Positions 33,479 through 43,898 of a stretch of DNA of 64,000 bases are shown piece after piece (the first letter of the stretch is position 1; the number at the start of each line of letters is the position of its first letter). The notes beneath the pieces are model-generated. The model ran no database searches. It was not told where the DNA came from and was given only the letters and a program-made list of their open reading frames with translations. Both the position numbers and the translations under genes were made by a program. Location of the stretch: positions 21,562,469 through 21,626,468 of the forward strand of contig NC_133538.1 of assembly GCF_048544455.1 (NCBI RefSeq). The letters are read 5' to 3'. Source of the stretch: Silene latifolia. Taxonomy: Eukaryota > Streptophyta > Magnoliopsida > Caryophyllales > Caryophyllaceae.

Positions 33479-35395
33479 ATGCCTACGATTACTGAGCATA
33501 TAGAGCCATGTGGTAGATGTGGCGAGGAAGGGCATAGTCCTATTGAATGCATGGCAAGTGTAGAGCGTGCCCTTGCTTATCGGAATTATAAACAAGGAGT
33601 TCCTTTTTCTCAGTTGTATGAAGGAATAAAGAATGTCTCTATCCCTTCTACGCCAGTACCGCAGCCAGTCTCTCCTTCTGCAAGTGAAGAAATTGCCGAA
33701 TTAAAGTCCATTATGATGAGTATATCACGGCAGTCTGAAACGGTCATATCAGAATTGAAAGAACAAGTTGCGCAGTTAACACTCGCGAAAGATCAAACCA
33801 AGCTTCTTCCAATATGCGATCTAGTCAGTGCAATGAATTTTCAAAATGACCTTACTCATGAAGAAGACGAGGTTTTGATAGCTGAAGATACCCAGGACGA
33901 CGATCTAGACGAGTTCTTAATCGAAATACTTACAGCGTGTAATCAAGATACTCGATCGAGTGATTTCTCCATTCGATCGAGTGAATCAATTCACCCCATC
34001 ACTCGATCGAGTGAAATTACTGGTCGATCGAGTGGTGCACCATCTGCTGTTGGTCGATCGAGCGATAAAAGCACTCGATCGAATGAGTTTGCTGCAGGAA
34101 TCACTCGATCGAGTGACAAAACTCGTCGATCGAGTGAAACAGAAGAAGAGAATGGTCGATCGAGTGATAAAAGCACTCGATCGAGTACTTTAAATGGCGG
34201 AGATTCTATTTTACTATCTAATACCGCTACCGTGTCATCTTCCCCTGCTGTGGAGACGTCACGCATTGATAAAGGTAAAGGAAAAGTTGCGGATCCACTC
34301 GTTGCCACTAGGGTACCCTTTCCAGGCTGTCTGAAGGACGCAAAGATCGAGCGACAGTACGGTAAGTTTGTGGACGTTGTGAAGAACCTCCACGTAACTG
34401 TCCCTTTTGCTGAACTTGTTACTCAGGTACCCACTTACGCCAAGTTTATGAAAGATATTGTGACGCGTAAGAGAAATTTGAGTGAATTTGAGACAATTTC
34501 ATTTATGGAAGAGTCTAGTAATTTGCTTTCAAATAAGGCCCCTCATAAAATGAAAGACCCGGGCAGCTTTTCTATTACCTGTGTTATAGGCAACATGGTT
34601 ATTGATAAGGCCCTTTGCGATTTAGGTGCCAGTGTCAGTGTCATGCCCCTTCATATCTGCAAGAAACTGAACATGAGTCATTTTAAAGTGACTAACATTA
34701 CCCTACAGATGGCTGATAGATCTGTTAGGAAGCCCTTAGGTGTCTTAGAGGATGTGCCTGTGAAAATAGGCAAGCTTTATATCCCAGTAGATTTAATTGT
34801 TTTAGATATAGCTGAGGACACCCGAACCCAAATTATCTTAGGAAGACCATTCCTTTGTACAGCTGGGGCTGTTATTGATGTTAGAAATGGGCGTTTGACT
34901 CTTGCAGTAGGGGATGACGCGATCACTTTCAGTTTGCCTAGTACTTTGGCTCGCCCAATGATAGAGGATACATGCTATTCGGTTGATATTATTGACGAGT
35001 CTATCTATGATTTCTGGTCGGGTTCTTTTATGAAGGACCCACTAGAAGCTCTTATGCTTTTTGATGAGTGTGCAGATAGCCCAGACGACGATGACGCTGC
35101 GTTGGAATTGCTAGTTGATGATTTCGATGAAGCTGAGGGAGAGCAAGTGGAACAGATGATTAGCACTCTTTGCTCCATTGAGGTAAAGGTACCGGAACGT
35201 AAGCCTCTCCCTTCTCATCTTAAATATGTTTTCTTAGACGATACAGAGCAATATCCAGTCATTGTTAGTGCTAAGCTTAATGATGATCAAATTAACCTCT
35301 TTGTTAGTCAGTACTTAAGAGAAACAGGAAAGCACTGGGTTATTCACTGGATGATATCAAGGGGATTAGTCCCGATATTTGTATGCACAGGATAG
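33479..35395 (+). CDS. A1 gag knuckle, palindrome-coded linker and protease
   Basis: Open frame; the ATG at 33479 (MPTITEHIEP) is chosen because a CCHC knuckle CGRCGEEGHSPIECMA follows at once. The capsid domain normally ahead of the knuckle is absent. A coiled-coil-like stretch (EEIAELKSIMMSIS) is followed by the palindrome array 33951-34185, read as repeated T/G-RSS. Then comes the Athila-type protease: APHKMKDPGSFSITC, KALCDLGASVSVMPL, IILGRPFLCTAGAVIDV. The frame ends in a shifted tail where the RT should begin. Confidence 0.85.
   Translation: MPTITEHIEPCGRCGEEGHSPIECMASVERALAYRNYKQGVPFSQLYEGIKNVSIPSTPVPQPVSPSASEEIAELKSIMMSISRQSETVISELKEQVAQLTLAKDQTKLLPICDLVSAMNFQNDLTHEEDEVLIAEDTQDDDLDEFLIEILTACNQDTRSSDFSIRSSESIHPITRSSEITGRSSGAPSAVGRSSDKSTRSNEFAAGITRSSDKTRRSSETEEENGRSSDKSTRSSTLNGGDSILLSNTATVSSSPAVETSRIDKGKGKVADPLVATRVPFPGCLKDAKIERQYGKFVDVVKNLHVTVPFAELVTQVPTYAKFMKDIVTRKRNLSEFETISFMEESSNLLSNKAPHKMKDPGSFSITCVIGNMVIDKALCDLGASVSVMPLHICKKLNMSHFKVTNITLQMADRSVRKPLGVLEDVPVKIGKLYIPVDLIVLDIAEDTRTQIILGRPFLCTAGAVIDVRNGRLTLAVGDDAITFSLPSTLARPMIEDTCYSVDIIDESIYDFWSGSFMKDPLEALMLFDECADSPDDDDAALELLVDDFDEAEGEQVEQMISTLCSIEVKVPERKPLPSHLKYVFLDDTEQYPVIVSAKLNDDQINLFVSQYLRETGKHWVIHWMISRGLVPIFVCTG
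33951..34185. promoter_or_regulatory. Paired palindrome array inside A1 gag
   Basis: Ten sites start at 33951, 33972, 34002, 34023, 34053, 34074, 34104, 34125, 34155 and 34176: spacing alternates exactly 21 and 30, a 51-bp period repeated five times. Sites are CTCGATCGAG or GTCGATCGAG with a few single changes. The bases between them show little similarity from unit to unit. Confidence 0.95.
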
Positions 35396-36915
35396 AGCTG
35401 GAGGAAGATCACAAACCTTGCAGGTAGGGTCAGCGCCGGCTGAACCAGAAGATGCAGGATGTTGTGATGGCTGAGGTAATGAAGCTGCTGGATGCAGGTA
35501 TTATTTATTCTGTCGGTAATTCTAGATGGGTGAGTCCAGTACAGGTGGTCCCGAAGAAAGGAGGGACAACTGTTGTTAAGAATGAAAAGAATGAATTAAT
35601 ACCTACTCGAGTAGTGACTTGGTTGGCGGATGTGCATAGATTACGATGCTCAATGCCGCCACCAAGAAAGATCACTTTCCCCTTCCTTTTATTGATCAAA
35701 TGGTAGAAAGGTTAGCTTCACATAAATTTTTCTGCTATTTAGACGGGTACTCAGGGTTCTTTCAGATCCCTATCCACCCAGACGATTAGGCTAAGACTAC
35801 ATTTACTTGTCTTCAGGGCGTTTTTGCTTATCGCAGGATGCCTTTTGGTTTGTGTAATGCCCCTGCCACCTTTCAAAGGTGTATGATGGGGATATTTTCA
35901 GAGTATATTGAGTCTATCATGGAAGTTTTTATGGACGATTTCAGTGTGTATGGAAGTGATTTTTCCAACTGTCTGTCTAACCTTGAGAAAGTGTTACAGC
36001 GCTGCATTGAGGTTAATCTTGTGCTAAACTGGGAGAAGTGCCACTTCATGGTCAATGAGGGAGTTTTTCTAGGGCACTTAGTTTCTGACAGGGGAATAGA
36101 AGTAGATAAAGCAAAGGTGGAAGTGATTCAGCAATAACCACCTCCTGTTAATGTTAAGGGGGTGAGGAGTTTCCTTGGTCACGCTGGCTTTTATCGCCGG
36201 TTTATCAAGGATTTCTCAAAAATTGCTAAATCACTTACACAGTTGCTACTTAAGGATGCCCCTTTTGTGTTTACTGACGATTGCCTTTCTGCTTTTAACA
36301 GGTTAAAGCAGGCTTTAGTCTCTGCGCCGATCATACAGCCTCCCGATTGGGACCGGCCGTTTGAAATTATGTGTGATGCGAGTGACTACGCACTAGGAGC
36401 GGTGCTAGGCCAAAGGAAAGACAAGTCTTTGAGTGCTATCTACTATGCGAGCCGAACTCTGGATGAGGCTCAAGTGAAGTACACTACCACTGAGAAAGAG
36501 CTGCTAGCTGTAGTTTATGCCTTAGAGAAGTTTCGTACTTATTTAGTTGGGTCAGAAGTCACTGTTTTTACTGACCATGCAGCTTTGAGGCATATTCTTG
36601 ATAAGAAGGAGGCTAAACCACGGCTACTGAGATGGATACTCCTCCTTCAGGTGTTTGATTTGCAGTTCAAGGATAAGAAAGCAGCTGAGAACGTTGTAGC
36701 TGATCACTTGTCGCGACTGATACGACAAGAAGGGGAAGATTCTCTACCTATAAATGATTCTTTTCCTGACGATACTTTATTTCCTGTTATATCGTCTATT
36801 GTTAACCAAGAACCTTGGTATGCAGATATAGCTAACTTCGTTGTCAGTGGCAAGCTGCCGCCTGATCTTTCTCATCAGCAGAGGAAGCGTTTTATGTATA
36901 ACGCTAAGCGATATT
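35396..36915 (+). pseudogene. pol: A1 reverse transcriptase and RNase H, lightly broken
   Basis: RT: MAEVMKLLDAGIIYSV, SPVQVVPKKGGTTVV, a frameshift near 35620, FCYLDGYSGFFQIPIHPDD, a stop at 35788, MPFGLCNAPATFQRCM, and FMDDFSVYG with both catalytic Asp present. A stop lies at 36135. RNase H has its D/E/D set: MCDASDYALGAVL, TTEKELLAVVYAL, VFTDHAALRHIL. A frameshift near 36905 separates it from the integrase. Only a few lesions are seen, in line with the young LTRs. Confidence 0.9.
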
Positions 36916-38112
36916 CAGGATGACCCTTACTTGTTTAAGGAATGTGCAGACGGTCTCTACAGACGGTGTATTCCGCAGTGGGAGACCAAAATAGTCCTGG
37001 AAGGCTGTCACTCCTCTTCATATGGTGGTCACCACGGTCCATCGCGCACCGTGGCTAAGTTACTTCAGTCTGGTTTTTACTGGCCTTCTTTGTTTGCTGA
37101 TGCTAGGTCTTTTATTTCAGCTTGTGATGCGTGCCAACGATCAGGGAACATTTCAAAGAGACACGAGATGCCACAAAACGGCATCTTAGAGGTTGAGGTC
37201 TTCGATGTCTGGGGCATTGATTTCCAAGGACCGTTCCCATCCAGTAAAGGTAACAGGTACATCTTAGTGGCTGTAGACTATGTGTCAAAATGGGTTGAGG
37301 CAATTGCCTCACCTCATTGTGATGCTAAGACCGTGATAAAGATGTTTAAAAGGATCATATTCCCCCGGTTTTGTGTCCCTAGGGTCGTCATTAGTGATGG
37401 GGGAATGCATTTTAAAGAAAAGAAACTAACTTCCATACTGTCTAAAGTTGGTGTCCAACACCGGCGTGGTTTGGGGTATCATCCCCAAACTAGTGGTCAG
37501 GTAGAGGTCTCTAATCGCGAGTTGAAAGAGATCTTGTCTAAAGTAGTTTCTAAATCACGGAAAGACTGGAGTCTTAAGCTAGATGACACATTATGGGCTT
37601 ACAGAACTGCCTTTAAGACACCAATTGGTGCATCACCTTATAGGCTAGTTTATGGGAAATCGTGTCACTTACCTGTTGAATTGGAATGTAAGGCCTGGTG
37701 GGCAATTCGTGAGCTTAATTATGATCCTAAGTTGTGCGGTCAGAATCGTCTTTTGCAGCTAGATGAATTGGAAGAGTTTAGGCTTAATGCCTATGATAGC
37801 TCGCGCATTTACAAAGAGAAGACGAAGAGATGGCATGACAAGAGAATCCTACCTCGTGAGTTTCATGTTGGGCAAGAGGTGCTGCTGTTTAATGCCCGAT
37901 TGAGACTATTCCCTGGCAAGCTGAAGTCCAGGTGGAGTGGCCCTTATACGGTGACAGCGGTTACCAAATTTGGATCCGTGGAGCTTGAAGATTCCGAGGG
38001 TCATAGATTTAAGGTGAATGGCCAATATGTGAAACATTACCACGAAGCGAATGAAGCAGACAATCGCGTTGAAGTCTTGTGCTTCGACGAACTTGACACA
38101 CCAGTTAATTGA
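36900..38112 (+). CDS. int: A1 integrase
   Basis: One open frame of about 400 residues. Zinc part: [12 protein letters not shown] and CDACQ. Core with D,D-35-E type residues: [34 protein letters not shown]. Then [54 protein letters not shown]. It ends in normal Athila fashion without a chromodomain. The first residues are fixed only by alignment to the family, because a frameshift precedes. Confidence 0.9.
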
Positions 38113-38293
38113 TGCCAGAAAGGTCGTGCGGGACCTCTTAAACCAGCGCTCTCCGGGAGGCAGCCCGGACTGTTTTATTGTACTTTTGTTAAACATTTTT
38201 ATTTTTCCTTAGCTTTTTGTTGAACTTTATACGCTGTTTACGAACTCCCTATGTAGTTCCTTGCTTTAAGTGCGTGTTTTGCAGGTCCAATCA

Positions 38294-38575
38294 CTCGATC
38301 GAGTGGTTTCCAGCTCGATCGAGTACTTTTTGGGGAAGATTTCACTCGATCGAGTGATAATTGTCCTCGATCGACCATTTCCAAAATCACGTCCACTCGA
38401 TCGAGTGGTTTTTCACTCGATCGAGTCCTTCCCTGCACCAGTTCACTCGATCGAGCTGTTCTAAGTGCTCGATCGAGTAGTTTTGACTCCCAGCTGATGT
38501 TTTCCGTTAACCACTCGATCGAGTCCTTCCCTGCACCAGTTCACTCGATCGAGCTGTTCTAAGTGCTCGATCGAG
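38294..38575. promoter_or_regulatory. Paired palindrome array in A1 3' UTR
   Basis: Sites start at 38294, 38314, 38344, 38366, 38396, 38416, 38446, 38468, 38514, 38544 and 38566. Spacing again alternates 20-22 and 30, apart from one 46-bp step that marks a 98-bp tandem duplication (about 38416-38513 repeated at 38514-38611). Confidence 0.9.
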
Positions 38576-38728
38576 TAGTTTTGACTCCCAGCTGATGTTT
38601 TCCGTCTATGGAGCTACTGTTTGCCTTTCTTTGACCTCTCATGTTCATGGTCGGTTTATGACGTTTTGTAAGTTTTCCGACTCCACTCTTAATTTTTTCT
38701 TCAGTTTGCATTTCTTTCCCTATTTTTG

Positions 38729-38765
38729 GTACAATGAGGGCATTGTACGGTTTGGTTTGGGGAGG
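38729..38765 (+). promoter_or_regulatory. A1 inner hairpin and polypurine-like tract
   Basis: Stem GTACAATG (38729-38736), loop AGGG, stem CATTGTAC (38741-38748), then GGTTTGGTTTGGGGAGG (38749-38765). The tract is almost identical to the one at the 3' LTR but lies about 1.4 kb upstream. Also present in A3 and, with a compensating change, in A4. Confidence 0.8.
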
Positions 38766-40128
38766 TATGCATCCATATCTGTGTCTGCATGTTTTCTTGC
38801 ATCTTTGCTTTCACGTTTACTTATTTCCGCATGCATTGTCGTTTTAATTAATTCAAAAAAAAAATCGTATATAAACCATAAAATTTCAAAAAATTTCACG
38901 TTTAAATTGAGTCGGAACGTTTGAACATTGACGCTGCTTTGAATCCTTACTTGAACCTTGCATATTCTTGACATTTAGTTGGCATGATTATGTGCATAAT
39001 CCACGAGTTTTTGTTTCTCTCTTATCTGAACGAATAGACTTGATTCATTAAGTCGGCAAGCTACATTACATTCAGAGGTTAGAGCTTTATAAACTGGTAA
39101 CATTCATGACCGGTTTCATTTAGGATGTGAGTAGTACTCTCTTTAAGGCATGTAACATCAATTTGCATAAGCATGAGTCTAGTCTTCTTAATACCTGTAT
39201 CCATTCGGTCTGTGGATGGTGACACATGTTAGGAGAGGCAGTCCCCTTTATTTCATTCTACCCATGAGCCCCACATAGCCAAATTGCCTTTTTGTCCTAT
39301 TAACTACTTTCTATAATACTTCCTGCCCTAGCTGAGCTAGTGACGAGTAGTTCTTGGAATGTTCTATTGCAATATGGTTATTTTATCTGATTTCAGAAGA
39401 TGGTGGAAGAATTGAAGGGAAAGAAAAAGAATGCTGAATTGAAAAAAAAAAAAAAAAAAAAAAGAGGAGAATGAAAAAAGCGAAAAGAATAAGAAAAGAA
39501 GAAAAGAAAAGAAAAATCATGTTGAAAAAATTGAATAATGATTTTCACTCCCATGTTCTATCTATACTTTATGGGGAGTTGACAAGTATTGGTGTTTAGT
39601 GAGTTTAGTGCATAATTTTTGCACCATTTCATCTTGCTATATTGAGTACGAAGTTGGGATGCGGTCTATATTTGGATCCGTTGTTGCTAGCCTGGCTATT
39701 AACCCCACATATCCAAATTCATTTTAGCCCCTTCTTACCCATTACCTCACTTACCCAAATGTAAGTCCACGGCATGTGTCTTGGTCACTAGTATGGTTGG
39801 AATGCATATGTACGGTTGTAGAGACTTTATTCATGTTAACTGCATGCATGTTCTTATAGATCGAGTTAGGTGAGTGTCTCTACTTCTTTCTATCTTTCAC
39901 ATATATACTTACCTTGTGCCTAATTTTGAGTGACGAGCGGCCCGTGAGAGTCCGACATCTTTTGAGTCTTGCAAGGTCGACGGTTCAGTAAGTTTGAAAC
40001 ATTGATTTAACTCGTTTGCACTTCTCGTTTGCCATTTTGTCATTTTGTCGCATTAAATTGGTTCTAGTGGATGATTTGTAGCTGATGCGTTGGTCCCGTT
40101 CCATTGTTTATTCTTAGTTGCATTCATA

Positions 40129-40167
40129 TTTGCTTGGGGACAAGCAAAGGTTTGGTTTGGGGAGATT
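40129..40167 (+). promoter_or_regulatory. A1 hairpin plus polypurine tract at 3' LTR
   Basis: Stem TTTGCTTG (40129-40136), loop GGGA, stem CAAGCAAA (40141-40148), then GGTTTGGTTTGGGGAG and ATT up to the LTR at 40168. Confidence 0.85.
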
Positions 40168-41555
40168 TGATGCGTGTCTTTTATATAAGGTTTCTACCTC
40201 ATTTTTACACGCATTTCTGTACTTTTTATGTAGCATCTGGCTACAAATACCTCCGAATATTCTACTTTGGTTCGTTTTATGTTATTTGCAGGAATTAACC
40301 GAAGAGGAGCCAAATCGAGCCTAATTTGTCCCAATTGTATGTATTCACGGAGAATAAGGAGCCGGAGCTTGGAAATCTAACACTTGGAAGACGCGTGAGC
40401 TGAGTTCGGGAAGTAATTCAAGGCCTAACGAGCTTAAACAGCTCGATCGAGTGATTTATTGCTCGATCGAATGCTTTTATTTGCCTAAGTTACTCGATCA
40501 ACCACTTTCGAGTACACACAAGAGGAGCAAAGCAAGGAATACTCGATCGAGTAGTTTATTTCTACTCGATCGAGGAGATTGATGCACAGTTGCTCGATCG
40601 AGTGAGTTATTTCCACTCGATCGAGTGGTTAACCTTTCTACAGCCTTTTTCCGTCTAATTAATTTATGGGCTTTTGTAATTAGTCCATAGGTTAGGTTTT
40701 AGGATGGATTTTGAGTATAAGACTGAAGGAGTGAACTACGTTGCTCCTCTCTTCTCTTCGCTCGTTCGTTGATTTGAAACATATACTCTGTCACTGTTCT
40801 TTGGATTTTACTCTTCCTCTACACTTTGCTACTCGGATTTAGATTTTGCGATTGGTATTATCATTCTACTTTTATTCTTAATCTATTGCTTTAATTGAAT
40901 CCTTATTAGTTTATCATCATGTCAAGTTTTAATTATCTATTTGTTGTTATTGTTAATTCAATGGTAATAAGTAACTAATTTTCTTATGCTAAGGCTATAG
41001 GGGATCCGTAATCATGAGGGAATAGTAATCGATTTATTGGGTAACTGCTAGTATAGTCTTTGTTGGTTAAATGCTACAATTAACTGTATCCGTCTAATTG
41101 AGTCGACGCAATTAGACCTTTAATTCCTAGTGATCCTTGACCTAGACCGAAAGGTTGGAAAAGGCGAGACTAGTAGCGAACAATAGGGTATTGCAGTGAG
41201 GGCGAAAGTTAAGCTGTTTACGCTTTAGGGTGAATTAAGGACCGAAAGGTGACGTTCGCTACCCCTTAGACCGTATTTGCATTGACCTGAGACCTAGATT
41301 ACTTGACTAAATGATTATGGTGAACCGTCTGTCTTAGCTATTTCTCCTTATCTGCTTGATTCCTTCCTTTTTAGGTTCCTCCACCTTATTCTTATTAGTT
41401 TAGAATATCATATTTAAAAACCCCCCATTTGGTTACCTTGACGAACTTAGATTAAGCTGACAATTTCCTACCTCTCTGTGGATTCGACCCGACTTCCCTA
41501 GCTATATTAGTTAGAGCCAGTTGGTATTTTTGACAGGTACGCGACAGACGTGTCA
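40168..41555 (+). repeat. A1 3' LTR
   Basis: 1388 bp, followed by ATTGG. The palindrome array is at 40442-40625 with the same spacing as in the 5' LTR. Among the few differences from the 5' LTR are single changes inside sites (32307 is CTTGATCGAG where the 3' LTR has CTCGATCGAG). Confidence 0.95.
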
Positions 41556-42954
41556 ATTGGCTAACTAGAGTTTGACATTACTATCGTTTGACGGTGGTGA
41601 TCAGTTGATCGCTTAAGGTCACGCCTATAGGACAATTCCCTTAATAGACTAGTTGATTAATTGTATATCAATACAAGTTAATCAATTCCTTAAATTTGAA
41701 CAATTCATTTGTGAGTGAGAATTTTTATATCTTATTGTAATTTGATTAAATAATATTTATTTTAGTAATTAAAAGATTTTATTACTAAAATTCATTATTG
41801 TTTATGAAACAATTATGATAAGAATAATTAGTAAATATAATTACAATATGTTGTGAATTATATTAACATGACCCATTTTATTTATGTGATCTAGAATTAC
41901 TAGACATTTTGTTATATGTAATTTAGTTAATGTATATAATGATATTTATTTGATAAATATGCATTAAATTAATTAATAACATGTTACATACTAAATGTGA
42001 CATATTGTGTGACAAATGACAAATTGACAAAATAAAATGGAAGTCCATTTTATGTGAGGACCGAAATGATGGAGGGATTAGTGGATTATGGGTGATTTAT
42101 TTTAATGGTTATAATTGACATAATCTTACCTACTCTACCTAGACTTACACATCTATTTTGAAGAAGAGAAAAAGGATAAATAGGAGGCCATGCATTGGCT
42201 TATGGCCATCATCCCACTCGGCCTCCCCTCTTTATCTTGAGAAATTTTTTCTCATTTTATTCATTCTTATTCTAAGGCTTACACTCTTATCCTTCTCTCT
42301 CAACTCTCTCTAAAATTGTTTTAGATTTTATAAAGTTGTTCATCCACATTCTAATATTGCGACATAATATTACTAGTGTATTAATATGAATACTATTAGA
42401 AACATTTAAGGATACTAATATATAAATATAGTTAATTAATATATTAATTTTAAGGGAAATAGTCTTGGGTGCAATTGTTAAGGAGCATCTCTATATTTGG
42501 GATTTTGGAGGATCGTCCATTATATTTAAGCTCAAGAGCAAATAAGGAAGATGTCATTATTTGTGCCCTTATTTTCAACCAAAATACAATGTAAGAACCA
42601 TTGTTTTCTTATTTTATCTCTATTTTAGTTATTCATGCACTAGATCTTAAGAACTCATATTAAAATGTTGATTAGTTCACCATTAGAAAAGTCTAATAAT
42701 AGGTATATGAACCTAACATTCCGCTGTGTCGAACATTCTCTTAGTTTGTTTAGTCGTTTAACAGTTTGAGAACCTTTGTATTTTCATTTATCAGTTTCGG
42801 AGTTGGTTGTATTGCTTTAACTTTATTATTATTAAAGTACGTTTCGTTATTGTATATTTGATTATCATTGCCTCGGGTACGTAACTGAGATGATAGCACT
42901 CTCATGCCTTAAGTGGTCCTGGTAAGGCACTTGGAGTATGGGGGTGTTACAAAG

Positions 42955-42966
42955 TGGTATCAGAGG
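42955..42966 (+). other. G3 primer binding site (initiator Met tRNA)
   Basis: TGGTATCAGAGG lies three bases after the LTR end, a better match than in G1. Confidence 0.85.
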
Positions 42967-43337
42967 GACGATCTTGAAACCTGTAACTAATGAACCTAAT
43001 GAACATAGGGAGTCAAACTAAAATGAACCCGGGTAGGAATTGCTAGGAGCTAATACAAAGACTTGGGAGAGGTCCTAAAGTCGCGAACTCGCCCTACAAC
43101 TTTGAACCGGTCACTCTTGGGTGTGTGTCGGGATTGCTATGTGTTTATCTTGTGTGTTGTAAATCTATCTAGTAATGTGTTGTGTGAATTGGTGGATGCA
43201 TGCATGTGGAGGATAGGAGATGTGTGGTGAAAGATGATGATGATATGAGTATATATGTCGTTGATTAAATACATGAATTGCATGAAGGCTGATTTATAGC
43301 GTGGCTTATTAGAAACATGGAAGAGAAGTTATTGTTG

Positions 43338-43340
<3 letters not shown>

Positions 43341-43430
<90 letters not shown>
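43341..43430. repeat. (TA)n microsatellite in G3 leader
   Basis: About 90 bp of nearly pure TA. G1 has a short TA-rich seed (tatatatatccatatatt) at the same place, about 7275-7293. Confidence 0.95.
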
Positions 43431-43521
43431 GATATCGTATATATGTTTGTCGTCTTGCATAAGAGTATAGATGGCTGGAAGCGTTGAGTTGAACATGCGG
43501 GTAGTTTACGAGTCAGCATGA

Positions 43522-43819
43522 CTCGATCGAGTGGGGGGCACTCGATCGAGTAAGTGAGAGACTCGATCGAGTGGGTGTAACTCGATCGAGTGGGATGTTT
43601 TTCGTTTCTGGGCAGTAGCCTGATTTTGGGCACTCGATCGAGCAGGTTTGGGCACTCGATCAAGTGGGGTCAAATCGATCGAGTAAGTAGGTGGCTCGAT
43701 CGAGTTCGTTTTTGGTTGCTTTCTGCTCAGGTTCTGGATTCGAGGCACTCGATCGAGTAAGTGGGTAACTCGATCGAGTGGCCCCAACTCGATCGACTGG
43801 GTTTTGGAACTCGATCGAG
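43522..43819. promoter_or_regulatory. G3 leader array: three tetrads
   Basis: Sites start at 43522, 43541, 43562, 43581; 43633, 43655, 43674, 43695; and 43748, 43769, 43788, 43810. Blocks start 111 and 115 bp apart, against 110 and 114 in G1. A few sites have one base changed (CTCGATCAAG, CTCGATCGAC). Confidence 0.95.
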
Positions 43820-43898
43820 TAGGTGCTGAACATGTCGTTTTCGTGTTTTGAGATATGGGATGTGTGTTCATTTTTACCTTTTCATATATAGTTTCAAG

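Larger units (their letters stand above)
38113..40167 (+). other. A1 3' UTR
   Basis: About 2 kb without genes. It contains the palindrome array 38294-38575, an inner hairpin-tract module 38729-38765, an A run at 39442-39464, and the terminal hairpin and polypurine tract 40129-40167. Confidence 0.85.
31933..41555 (+). mobile_element. A1: complete Athila-like Ty3/gypsy element
   Basis: LTRs are 31933-33319 and 40168-41555, starting TGATGCGTGTC and ending GACA/GTGTCA, with a 5-bp duplication ATTGG at 31928-31932 and 41556-41560. The PBS is complementary to tRNA-Asp, the usual Athila primer. Gag-protease, RT, RNase H and integrase follow. By eye the LTRs differ at about 25-30 sites of 1387 (about 2%), so the insertion is young compared with its neighbours. 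It sits inside the C2 LTR. No env-like frame is seen. Confidence 0.95.
28736..42718 (+). mobile_element. C2: 3' part of a Ty1/copia element, LTR split by A1
   Basis: The body remnant is 28736-31814. The 3' LTR is 31815-31932 plus 41561-42718 (TGTTGGAG to CCTAACA), interrupted by A1 with its ATTGG duplication. The 5' half is missing: at about 28735 the body is joined to A2. On the right it sits within the LTR of chromovirus G3. Confidence 0.8.

Noticed and set aside
38595..38924. Open frame in the A1 3' UTR with hydrophobic stretches, possible env-like protein
   Set aside because: It overlaps the array and the inner hairpin-tract module, and a similar frame at 55625-55888 in A3 follows only from shared UTR sequence. 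No env features are seen.
39442..39464. A run as a sign of a retroposed transcript
   Set aside because: It lies within continuous A1 3' UTR, no element ends there, and no duplication flanks it.
40104..40324. Short frames over the start of the A1 3' LTR
   Set aside because: They cross the polypurine tract and LTR border, so they are chance frames.
15202..42718. The LTR at 15202-16592 and C2 as the two ends of one element
   Set aside because: The outer flanks are different elements (G2 and G3), pentamers do not match (GCCTC, TTCCG), and no primer site follows the left LTR.
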